Positions 50,655 through 58,713 of a stretch of DNA of 64,000 bases are shown here, in pieces; positions within the stretch are counted from its first letter, which is position 1; each line of letters opens with the position of its first letter. This DNA comes from Burkholderia sp. WP9 (GTDB lineage Bacteria; Pseudomonadota; Gammaproteobacteria; Burkholderiales; Burkholderiaceae): assembly GCF_900104795.1 (NCBI RefSeq), contig NZ_FNTG01000001.1, positions 4,154,001 to 4,218,000 of the forward strand, read 5' to 3'. The notes beneath the pieces are model-generated. The model was not told where the DNA came from. It saw nothing but the letters and a program-made list of their open reading frames with translations, and searched no databases. The position numbers were made by a program, and so were the translations under genes.

Positions 50655-51578
50655 ATGGCAACGACTTTAGAAGCAATGCAGGCGAAGATTAAAAAATTGC
50701 AGGCCCAAGCGGATGCGCTGATTGCAAAGCAATCGTCGGGCGTCATCGAGAAGATTCGCGAGTTGATGGCGAAGCACGGTCTTACGACTGCTGACGTTGA
50801 CGCGCACACTGGCGGCAAGCGGCGCGCCGCGAAGGCGGTTGTTAAGACCATGAGCAAAGGCAGCGTTGCCGCGGTCAAGTATCGCGACCCGAAAAGCGGT
50901 GCAACGTGGTCCGGGCACGGGCGCGCGCCACGGTGGATTGCGGCTGCTAAGAACCGCGACAAATACCTGGTCGATGCGGGTGCGGCCGCAGTGAAGCCGC
51001 CGCCTGCCAAGGAAGTGAAGTCGGCGGGAGCTTATGTTCGCGGTCCGCAGCCGGAGATGTACAGGGACCCTAAGTCGGGCGCGACGTGGAGCGGTCGTGG
51101 GCGCGCGCCGACATGGATTGCAGGTGCAAAGGATAGGACTAAGTTTTTGATTGCAGGTGCCGCTGAAGCGACTGCTGTGACGACCGCGAGTACTGTGAGC
51201 AAGTCAAAGGCTACGGTAAAAAAGGCCGCTTCGAAGTCGGTCCGTGCCACTGCGGGCAAGGGGCAGCCGAAAGGTCAGCAGCCGGCGCTTTACCAAGACC
51301 TGAAGTCCGGCGCGACCTGGAGCGGACGTGGTCCGACTCCGGCGTGGCTGGCTGGTGCCAAAGACCGGTCCAAGTTTTTGATTGATGGCGCCGGTGCAGC
51401 GGCCGATGCGAAACCGGCGGTCACGAAGGCTGTCGCGAAGAAGGCCCCGACAGCGAAGAAGGCCGTGAGCGCGAAGGTTCCGGTTAAGAAGGCGCCGGCG
51501 AAAAAAGCGCCGCGCAAGAGCGTGGCCGTGCCCGCTCCGGTGGCCACAGTCGAGTCCGGCGCCGAGTTAACGACCTAA
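50655..51578 (+). CDS. H-NS-family protein with three DNA-binding domains and H1-like tail
   Basis: A 307-residue nucleoid protein. A short N-terminal coiled coil (TLEAMQAKIKKLQAQADALI) provides oligomerisation. The C-terminal H-NS DNA-binding motif (YRDPKSGATWSGxGRAPxW) then occurs three times, at about residues 76-106, 136-167 and 213-244; usual members have one. Ala/Lys/Pro-rich linkers separate them, and the last 60 residues are a lysine/alanine/proline tail like histone H1. It follows AAGGAAG and stands alone. Silencing of island genes is the likely role by family; the triplication is unusual. Confidence 0.9.
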   Translation: MATTLEAMQAKIKKLQAQADALIAKQSSGVIEKIRELMAKHGLTTADVDAHTGGKRRAAKAVVKTMSKGSVAAVKYRDPKSGATWSGHGRAPRWIAAAKNRDKYLVDAGAAAVKPPPAKEVKSAGAYVRGPQPEMYRDPKSGATWSGRGRAPTWIAGAKDRTKFLIAGAAEATAVTTASTVSKSKATVKKAASKSVRATAGKGQPKGQQPALYQDLKSGATWSGRGPTPAWLAGAKDRSKFLIDGAGAAADAKPAVTKAVAKKAPTAKKAVSAKVPVKKAPAKKAPRKSVAVPAPVATVESGAELTT

Positions 51579-51648
51579 ACGTAGTTGTCAGATGCCCGGT
51601 GGACCAGCAATTCTCTGGTTCCATCGGGTACACCAAGCCGACGACGTT

Positions 51649-51795
51649 TTATTGCGCCTGTGCTGCCTGACGTTCCGCGGCTTGCTGTTGAGCGTGCTGC
51701 TTCGCAAGGTGCCTGCCGACCATGCAACCACCGACCGCACCAACGACAGCGTGGTGCCCCGCGTAATGCCCAGCGCCCCCCTTCGAGCAGTTCAT
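51649..51795 (-). pseudogene. Glycine-zipper-like protein remnant
   Basis: A 48-residue frame with GGAGHYAGHHAVVGAVGG and CMVGRHLAK, followed by a Gln/Ala-rich tail, like the C-terminus of small glycine-zipper envelope proteins. No signal peptide or lipobox is seen upstream in this frame, so it looks like a truncated remnant. Confidence 0.35.
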
Positions 51796-52062
51796 GTGCT
51801 GCAGAACCTGTGCATGGCAGACGACATGCTGGGAATCCGAGGAGCTCGAGGCAATGCCTTGCTTAACCAGAAAATAGCGCCTTCGCGCAGCCTCGGCTTG
51901 CCCCGCACGACCGGACACGCGGTCACGCTCAGGTTGGTGAACTTGTGCGCTGGCGAATTTCGCGTGGCGAGGAGTCGTACACGAAGACGTCATTACGCTC
52001 ATTGTAGAGCCTTCAGTTGAATGCCGGAAATTACACTGCGCCTGCTCGCCGACAGGTGTCCG

Positions 52063-52345
52063 ATGACCAACAACCGTGCGCTCAAGTCTGTGATATTCCC
52101 AGAGCCCGCCGCGGAAGGCTACTTCGTGCACGCGCGCTACGGCGACGAGCAATTGATGAGCCCAGAGGCCGTGACGTTTTATGTCGAACTAAAGACAGCG
52201 ATTGCGCTGGGCCTTGCCTGGGTCAATGACCGCTGTGAAAATGTCAGCCCTGCGCGACAAGCTGGTTGTGAATGCGTATCCGGAACGCGCGAGCGAACCA
52301 TTCGCCGCTGACTATCGACGACTCTTTGACTTGGAGCTGGGCTGA
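52063..52345 (+). pseudogene. Small hypothetical gene with apparent frameshift
   Basis: The first frame (from ATG 52063) reads SVIFPEPAAEGYFVHARYG and LKTAIALGLAWVNDRCEN. From 52241 a second frame continues with MSALRDKLVVNAYPERASE and ends YRRLFDLELG at 52343-52345. Both parts look coding and the second begins where the first loses plausibility, so a single-base indel in one gene is likely. Two overlapping genes are the alternative. No family recognised. Confidence 0.4.
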
Positions 52346-52353
52346 TTCACACA

Positions 52354-53433
52354 CTACGCCGGCACTGAGTCCGAAGGCTGTGGCGGATTTTCAATCGCTC
52401 TAACCGCAAAGTCGCGCTTGATAACAATAGGTTCCATGCGGCCCGCCTTTGACGCGCTAGGTTTGTTGTTGTGCATATCAATCACAACAACAAATATCGT
52501 CTTTCCGTCGAATTTGATATGAGGAAAAGGCAGTTCGCCCATCAGCGACTCGTCCAGTTTGAACTCCAGAGGCTGGCGGGTGTCGTTGAACACAACCAGA
52601 TATCCCGTTATCTGATTGAAGTCGGACAGGTACCTGTAGACCTGGTGAAATCCGTCGGCGATATAGCCTGTTTTTCGCGAGCTGTTGTCGAATACCTTCG
52701 CGTCCAGTACGAGGTCCTTTGCGACGAGGTCTGCCTCCCCGGAGGCCGAACTGGGTTCAATGTGAAAGTCAAGACCTTGGTCGAAAAGGTAGGCGTACAG
52801 GTGCGCCGCGATGTCTCGCTCGAAAGCTTTGACCTTTTTGGCGTCCGAGGCTTCGCCATCTTTGGCGGGTTGAACTCCAGTGGCCTTAGTTATGATTTCG
52901 TGAATTGTCTTACGGTCAAACCACTCGGTCTTTCTTTTGTACTTGACCAGCAAAGACAGGACGCTTGCGACCGAATCCAGCGACTCATCCAGAAAGTCGT
53001 GAAATGGTCTCAGGACGTGAATATAGAACGCCTCTGCTGCGAGGTCGCTCCTTCCCGCGTTCTCTTTCGATAAAAATTCGCGTCCGAGCTCGAGTTCCGG
53101 GTGCATCTCGTGATGATTATCGGCTCCCGGCAGCTTCAGGAAAACGCAATGCTGAATGATACGGAACGTTCGCTCGACTTGCCTTCTATCGGTGTCGGAA
53201 TTGAGTAAGATGTTGTATAGCGCAAGACCAGTCTTCCTCCCGTGCAGAAGGTTCAGAATTGAGGCCGCTTCGGCATCGAGTTTGGCCAGGATTCCCGAGC
53301 AGACCGGATGGTCTTTCAAATACTGCCAAAGAGCTATAACTCTCGTGTGCAAGAAATTTGGTTCTACGCCTCTTACTCGTTCGAAGCGCCTTGTGGTCCC
53401 GTTGCGAACACGTGCCAGATATTGCGAATCCAT
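52354..53433 (-). CDS. PD-(D/E)XK nuclease-like protein next to KAP NTPase
   Basis: A 359-residue protein. The N-terminal 200 residues are helical without a recognised domain. Residues 230-275 hold a restriction-endonuclease-like core: SGEADLVAKDLVLDAKV, with Asp235 and Asp244-x-Lys246, then a helix (GYIADGFHQVYRYLSD) and a strand (TGYLVVFND). This fits the PD-(D/E)XK fold. It lies 74 bases downstream of the KAP-type NTPase gene in the same direction, so it is a likely effector partner. Nuclease activity is inferred from the motif. Confidence 0.65.
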   Translation of the reverse strand: MDSQYLARVRNGTTRRFERVRGVEPNFLHTRVIALWQYLKDHPVCSGILAKLDAEAASILNLLHGRKTGLALYNILLNSDTDRRQVERTFRIIQHCVFLKLPGADNHHEMHPELELGREFLSKENAGRSDLAAEAFYIHVLRPFHDFLDESLDSVASVLSLLVKYKRKTEWFDRKTIHEIITKATGVQPAKDGEASDAKKVKAFERDIAAHLYAYLFDQGLDFHIEPSSASGEADLVAKDLVLDAKVFDNSSRKTGYIADGFHQVYRYLSDFNQITGYLVVFNDTRQPLEFKLDESLMGELPFPHIKFDGKTIFVVVIDMHNNKPSASKAGRMEPIVIKRDFAVRAIENPPQPSDSVPA

Positions 53434-53507
53434 TTAACCTTCCCTGCGAACGTTCTCGATTTCGCCCTTAAATAAGCGACTGCTATTAACGAGTTGCGTG
53501 ACGAGAG

Positions 53508-55727
53508 TCATCCCGTCGATGGCATATCTGAATTAAATTTTTCGCACCGCATCCTGTCAGCACCTTCACGCAACGCTTCCAGTTGCCGACGCGCATCGTC
53601 ATTGAGCTTGGCGGTTTGAAGATGTCTTTGGGCAGCATCGTGAATAACATCAAAGTCATAGAGTGTTGTGTCGGGTCGCTCGGTGAAGTGGTATGACTTA
53701 CCTTTGGGCGAAGCGGAGTATCCGAGAAGACCTTGAGCCGTCTTCAACATGAACAAGGGGTTGTCCATCATCCGCTGACTCATCCAAAGTTTAGGCTTGT
53801 CACTCTTGTCGTAGTGCGTCCAGGTACGAATCAGATTCCAGAAATGCGGCGCGGATTCGAGACTGCCATCGCTTGCGGCCTGGATAATTCTCTGCAAAAG
53901 AATGGCTCCGAGTTCTTCAAACGAATCCTTATCCACGAGGGGCGGCTCCCGCTTCGCACTTTCGTCCCCCGGGAAGATAAACAAATCGCGTCCGATATCC
54001 ACAAAAACATCAGCGCTAAACGCGAGCGAGGTTGTGTCCCCGAACACCGATTTGAGTAGTTCCGGAGCCTCCGTTGTTCCCGCGAGTCGAAGTATCTTGT
54101 CGACGAGAAAGAGAAGCCCCGAAGACGGTGAAAGGGAAAACAGGTCGTTCGAAATAGGCTCGGCCAGTATAGCGTCGGCCTTTGCGAACAATGCGCTAAC
54201 AAGTGGTTGACTGACGGCCGGCGGTTGCACGGCGTCGTATCTGTGTCGCAACTCTCCAAGGAACTCGGAAATCATTGGGGCGCCGGAAGTACTACGCTTC
54301 CCGACGTAAGAATTGATGATGGAAATCAATTGAGCATCAGATGCGACGCCCGATACGACTTCATCGACAACCCGCTTTGGAATCGCATCCGACGATGGAG
54401 TCAGTGCGAAGTAAGCGTCGTATCCTGCCTCGGATGCAATGCCACGGCGCGATGCAATCGAATGATACGCTTCAGAGTGATAGAACCCTTTGTTCGCTAT
54501 CAGTTCAGCGAGACTAGGGAATAGCACCGACATGACATCAAGAATTTGGTCTTTGTCTTCTCTTGACCCTATCGAATTTGTGAAGCGTTCGACAACCGGC
54601 TTCCTGGCGGATGTATCCTGAAATCGGTAGTTCCCGTCCCGGAACAAAAAGTCACGGTTGTCACGAATCCAGTTGAAGGCGTCAGTATCGAAGAGTCGAA
54701 GCCCCTCCATTATCAATAAATCCACGGGGTCAATTTCGCCTTCCAGAGCGGGCCAAGCAAACTTCACCGCGTTGGCGAGTCGCAGTACGTCGCGAGGCTT
54801 ATCAATCCAGCGACGAATGCCCCTGCTGGTGAGTGTGAACCATCGACTTTCATCCGGTTGCGCCGTACCCATCATGAACGAAATCTCACCGTCCAGAATC
54901 AGCAAAAGCGAACGCTTCGAGGGCTTCGGCAGTTCGATTTCGTGCTGGATAATTTTTTCAGAGTAGCGAGGGCTGCTGTTGTCCTCCTGCTCGTCAAACG
55001 CTTCGGAAATCTTGGTGCGGTCGTATGAAAGGAGGTATACGACATTGGGTAGCTGGCCGACGGTCTTAACCAACTGCATGATTGACTTGACCTCGTCTTC
55101 ACTGAGACGGTCAATGTCATCTATGGTGACAAGGAACTTCCGCCCCGCCTTTTGAAGCTGCTCAACGAGGCCTTCGTGTGCCGACTGCAGCGACTCATCT
55201 TGCAAAAATTCATCTATTTTGGCTTTGAGAGGGCGTTTGACGATATTGACTACCGCTGTCGCCGCACCTTTGGTTACGCCAATATCGGCCGCGACCGCAA
55301 CTTTAGCCATGGCGTCCATCACCGCGTCGCTTGAACCACCGACTTGCTTCAAACGCTTGCGCAAAAACCTCTTGAGCCAGTTCTCGCGTGGTCCCACGGA
55401 CTCCGTCAGTATTTTGAAGAAAGCAGAGACAAGGTCTTGATGTCCGGAGACCATCCACGGCCGGAACTCAATCACGCTGACTTTCTCGTCGTCGCTCCGT
55501 GCTTCTTCGTTGTGCTTGTCGAGAAATGCACAGGTAAAGTTAAGCAGCGTCGACTTCCCATGGCCCCATACGCCGTTAATTCCGATGACGTATCCGTACG
55601 GTGCATCGAGGGTCTGGATGACGTGGGCAAGTCGCTTGGCGATTGGGGCTACGCCAAGTCTGTCTTCTTCCCAAGGATTTTTCTTCGCCCGGTCATCTCC
55701 GAAAGTCTGTCGAGCTTTGTTAATCAT
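53508..55727 (-). CDS. KAP-family P-loop NTPase
   Basis: A 739-residue protein. The KAP signature is clear: VIGINGVWGHGKSTLLNF (Walker A at residues 52-60), the VIEFRPWMVSGHQDLV segment typical of KAP proteins, and Walker B FLVTIDDIDRLS with Asp203/Asp204. KAP proteins usually carry transmembrane segments between Walker A and B. Here that insert (about residues 133-165) is only weakly hydrophobic, so a soluble form is plausible. The C-terminal 400 residues are unfamiliar. It probably forms an operon with the nuclease-like gene. KAP NTPases occur in several antiphage systems. Confidence 0.75.
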   Translation of the reverse strand: MINKARQTFGDDRAKKNPWEEDRLGVAPIAKRLAHVIQTLDAPYGYVIGINGVWGHGKSTLLNFTCAFLDKHNEEARSDDEKVSVIEFRPWMVSGHQDLVSAFFKILTESVGPRENWLKRFLRKRLKQVGGSSDAVMDAMAKVAVAADIGVTKGAATAVVNIVKRPLKAKIDEFLQDESLQSAHEGLVEQLQKAGRKFLVTIDDIDRLSEDEVKSIMQLVKTVGQLPNVVYLLSYDRTKISEAFDEQEDNSSPRYSEKIIQHEIELPKPSKRSLLLILDGEISFMMGTAQPDESRWFTLTSRGIRRWIDKPRDVLRLANAVKFAWPALEGEIDPVDLLIMEGLRLFDTDAFNWIRDNRDFLFRDGNYRFQDTSARKPVVERFTNSIGSREDKDQILDVMSVLFPSLAELIANKGFYHSEAYHSIASRRGIASEAGYDAYFALTPSSDAIPKRVVDEVVSGVASDAQLISIINSYVGKRSTSGAPMISEFLGELRHRYDAVQPPAVSQPLVSALFAKADAILAEPISNDLFSLSPSSGLLFLVDKILRLAGTTEAPELLKSVFGDTTSLAFSADVFVDIGRDLFIFPGDESAKREPPLVDKDSFEELGAILLQRIIQAASDGSLESAPHFWNLIRTWTHYDKSDKPKLWMSQRMMDNPLFMLKTAQGLLGYSASPKGKSYHFTERPDTTLYDFDVIHDAAQRHLQTAKLNDDARRQLEALREGADRMRCEKFNSDMPSTG

Positions 55728-55973
55728 CTCTTGCCCATTTACAGTAATTCAAGTTAATGTTTCCGTCGGAACGAAGGCTCTTGCTTGGCGTCGTACTGAT
55801 GTTAGCGGCGCGATTCGTATCATTCTTGCGTGAGTCATCTCCAGACTCGAGCCGCGACCTTCGACCATCCTCGGAACTGACGATTGCCGGTCGTCGACCA
55901 GTCGAGGGATAGTCGTGGCGTGCAACTACCGCAGGAAGTGACAGTCGGTGTGCCACTGTCCGAAGGATGGGTG

Positions 55974-58634
55974 CTATTTCCCGTTTCGGAGGTTCAAATC
56001 GCGGAGTTCCTCGAGCGTGCGAACGACCGCTTCTACTTGTTCGCCGTCGAAATCATCCCGGTCTGCTTCTTCGTGCGTGCCTTTGTTCAAGTAAGTCCAA
56101 ATCAGGCTGGTCCCTGGAATGCCCAAGACGCGTTCCAATGCTCCAACAATAATTCCCTTATTGGCGTGATTGAATGAACCCGCATCACGGAGCTTCTTGC
56201 GTAGCGCCTCGCACAGGTTTCTAAGAGCGGGCTCTGCACCGACACCGGCAAGTGGAACACTGAGCGTACCTAGGTCATGTGTTCCCAGCCACCTCCAGAC
56301 CTTCTCGGTTAGCATCTCGAGTGCCTGCCGTGATGCAGACAAAGCTTCCCGGTCGTTCAATAAATCCCGAGCAGCTCGCGCTTTCGCAACGTAGTTTGCA
56401 GTCGGGACATTGCCGCTCACCCTCGGATGATGGTCCCCAGTATGGTGGCGGAAGAGATAAACCTGAGAGTCGCGCCCTCGGGGCAGATGTTGCTGGATGT
56501 CCTTGATGAATTCGTTGCTGTGGCAGGTGACGACGATTTGCGTGTCCGCGAACGTATCGCTCTCAAATATGGCTTCCCGGATACCACCGCGGTGGTCGTG
56601 GTCAATCGCATTGATTGCGTCGTCGAAAACAATCGTCGGTGAGTCGATGCTCTTCGCCTTTGCCAAAAGAATCGCGAGGCCAAGACAGCGGATATGACCT
56701 TCACTCAGAACATGCAATGCATCAACCCGTCTGTCTTGGTCGCCGCGGAAGGTGATTTCTATTTTTCCATCGTCCGTCAAGGGCAAATACAGTGCCGCGA
56801 GCTTGTCGGCGTCAAGGTCGTTGCGATTGAACTCGTTGTATAGATTGAGCGCTGTCTCGTTGAGGCCCGCCATCAATTGACCAGGGAGGTGGTCCCGGTA
56901 CGACCGCAGCTCCTTGAGGAACCGGTCATACGTACCCTTCAGCGGCGTGTCGCGGGCGATAGCGAGCCGCTCCTGTTCAGCATCTTCTATCAATTGGGCG
57001 TTTGCAACGTCAAAATCCTCAATGCGCTTGTTGGCAGCAGCGACATTATCCTTCAGTGTCTGCCGTTTTTGGTCTTGGGCTTGAACTCTGAGGCGAAAAT
57101 CCTCGAGACGCTTGCGCTCGTCGACGTCGGGTTGCCGGTTCTGTTGCGCTTGCTGCGAAGCGGCATCTTGTGCCTCCATACGCTCGACAATTGCAAACAG
57201 TTCCTGCTGCACGTCAGGGTTGGCTGGTTGCGCAGGCTCTTTGGGACAGACGCCTGCCCACCATGCGCCGTCAGGGGCTGGCGGCAACGTAGCAAGAAAC
57301 TGCGTGAGCGCTGCTGGCTTCTCAGTCAGAGATGCGAGATACCCGGATACTCGACTGAGCATCTCTCGAAGTTCCCGGGATGCTTGGTCCACTTCGCGCT
57401 GTGCGGCACGTTGCTTATCCTGAAGAGCGCCAAGCTCCTCAAGCTGCTTAAGCCCTGCCGATGCTTTCTCGTACGGGTTGGTCGTCACCTGCACCGGCCC
57501 GGCAAGTGGTGTATCGCACGCGGGGCACCGGTCTCCCACCGACTCTTTCAGGGCAACGACCGCGTCATACAGGCCTTTGAACGATACTTGCTCGCTGCGG
57601 GCACGCAGGGCGGCAGTATGTTCGTCAACTGTGCTCTGACACTCGTTCGCCTTGTCAAATGCTGCAACGAGTCCCAGACGCGTCACACCGATGATGCTTG
57701 GCGGCATGCGTTCCAGAATGGCATTGAGGGCATGGAGTCGGCCATGTACTGCCTCGGAGCCAATAAGCTGCTTAAGCATTTTATAGGTCGTGCCTGCGGC
57801 ATGTTCGAGCCCCAACTTGGCTTCCTCGGCATCAAGCCCGAGAAGTGACTCCGCTTCGCCTTTGACGATTTGTTGGTCAGTGGCCAACGTGGCACGCTGC
57901 GCGGCCAACGCTTTTTGCTTGTTATCAGTCAGGACGAGCTGGCCATCGATGTTTTCGTTGAAGTTGCCGACAAAGTCGCTGAACTGGTCCATGCCAAACA
58001 GCGTGGCTATCAATTCTGCTCGTTGTGCTGGCGGCCGCGCAGCAATCCGAGAGAAGGAGTCGATTCGGTTCTTCTCGACGAAGCAGAAGCGATACGCGTC
58101 AGGGTTCGCGGCGACATTGATTTCACTGCCCCGGTGGTCCGTTGCTGTCAGGACGGGGTCAACGAAGCGCCCGGCGTGCAAATTCGCGAGGTACGTGCGC
58201 GCGACGATTCGCTTGGCGCCTGCTTCCTCGACCTCGCCTAGCAGCGCGTATTCCAATCCTTCGCACAAGCTAGTCTTACCGCTTCCATTCGGGCCATAGA
58301 AGAGGACCACCTGTTTGGTCAGGTCGAAGGTTTCAGGGTTTCTGAATCCACGGAACGGGCCAAGAGTGAAGTTGCGCAGCCGCTTCCATGCCCACACGCC
58401 AGCGACGGCTTGAGCCGCCGGTGCTGGCGCGACGTCCGCGATTTCCGGCATTGAGTCGCGTATTAGCCGCGCAAGAGTAATTGAGCGCTGACTGCGTTGT
58501 CTTGTGGTCGCCGCAAGCTCGTCGAAGTTCTGCAAACAGAGCGTCGCCAGACGGCGCACGTCGGCAGGCATTGCGCTATCCGGCTCGTAGAGCCGGCGGA
58601 CGAAGTGTTCAAAATCTTGTTTGGCAGTAGCCAT
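55974..58634 (-). CDS. SMC/RecN-like ATPase with CPAC zinc-hook
   Basis: An 886-residue AAA protein of the Rad50/RecF/RecN class. The ATG at 58634 is preceded by GAGGAGCAGTA; the longer frame to 58781 overlaps the helicase gene and is unlikely. Walker A is FYGPNGSGKTS around residues 112-122. Long helical arms flank a CPAC zinc-hook motif (Cys370/Cys373). The signature VLSEGHIRCLGLAI and Walker B TIVFDDAINAIDHDH are in the C-terminal half, and the switch His is in VTCHS. About 200 extra C-terminal residues follow. It is the last visible gene of the minus-strand TerB/BrxD/helicase operon. Confidence 0.8.
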   Translation of the reverse strand: MATAKQDFEHFVRRLYEPDSAMPADVRRLATLCLQNFDELAATTRQRSQRSITLARLIRDSMPEIADVAPAPAAQAVAGVWAWKRLRNFTLGPFRGFRNPETFDLTKQVVLFYGPNGSGKTSLCEGLEYALLGEVEEAGAKRIVARTYLANLHAGRFVDPVLTATDHRGSEINVAANPDAYRFCFVEKNRIDSFSRIAARPPAQRAELIATLFGMDQFSDFVGNFNENIDGQLVLTDNKQKALAAQRATLATDQQIVKGEAESLLGLDAEEAKLGLEHAAGTTYKMLKQLIGSEAVHGRLHALNAILERMPPSIIGVTRLGLVAAFDKANECQSTVDEHTAALRARSEQVSFKGLYDAVVALKESVGDRCPACDTPLAGPVQVTTNPYEKASAGLKQLEELGALQDKQRAAQREVDQASRELREMLSRVSGYLASLTEKPAALTQFLATLPPAPDGAWWAGVCPKEPAQPANPDVQQELFAIVERMEAQDAASQQAQQNRQPDVDERKRLEDFRLRVQAQDQKRQTLKDNVAAANKRIEDFDVANAQLIEDAEQERLAIARDTPLKGTYDRFLKELRSYRDHLPGQLMAGLNETALNLYNEFNRNDLDADKLAALYLPLTDDGKIEITFRGDQDRRVDALHVLSEGHIRCLGLAILLAKAKSIDSPTIVFDDAINAIDHDHRGGIREAIFESDTFADTQIVVTCHSNEFIKDIQQHLPRGRDSQVYLFRHHTGDHHPRVSGNVPTANYVAKARAARDLLNDREALSASRQALEMLTEKVWRWLGTHDLGTLSVPLAGVGAEPALRNLCEALRKKLRDAGSFNHANKGIIVGALERVLGIPGTSLIWTYLNKGTHEEADRDDFDGEQVEAVVRTLEELRDLNLRNGK

Positions 58635-58713
58635 TACTGCTCCTCTCAGTGTCGTTGTAATGTTCGCCGCAACTTCACGAAACCACCGCTTCTCGGAGCC
58701 AGCGGCTTTCGGC

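Noticed and set aside
51592..52020. A 142-codon plus-strand frame after the H-NS-like gene
   Set aside because: No domain is visible, and the opposite strand has a more convincing glycine-zipper-like segment.
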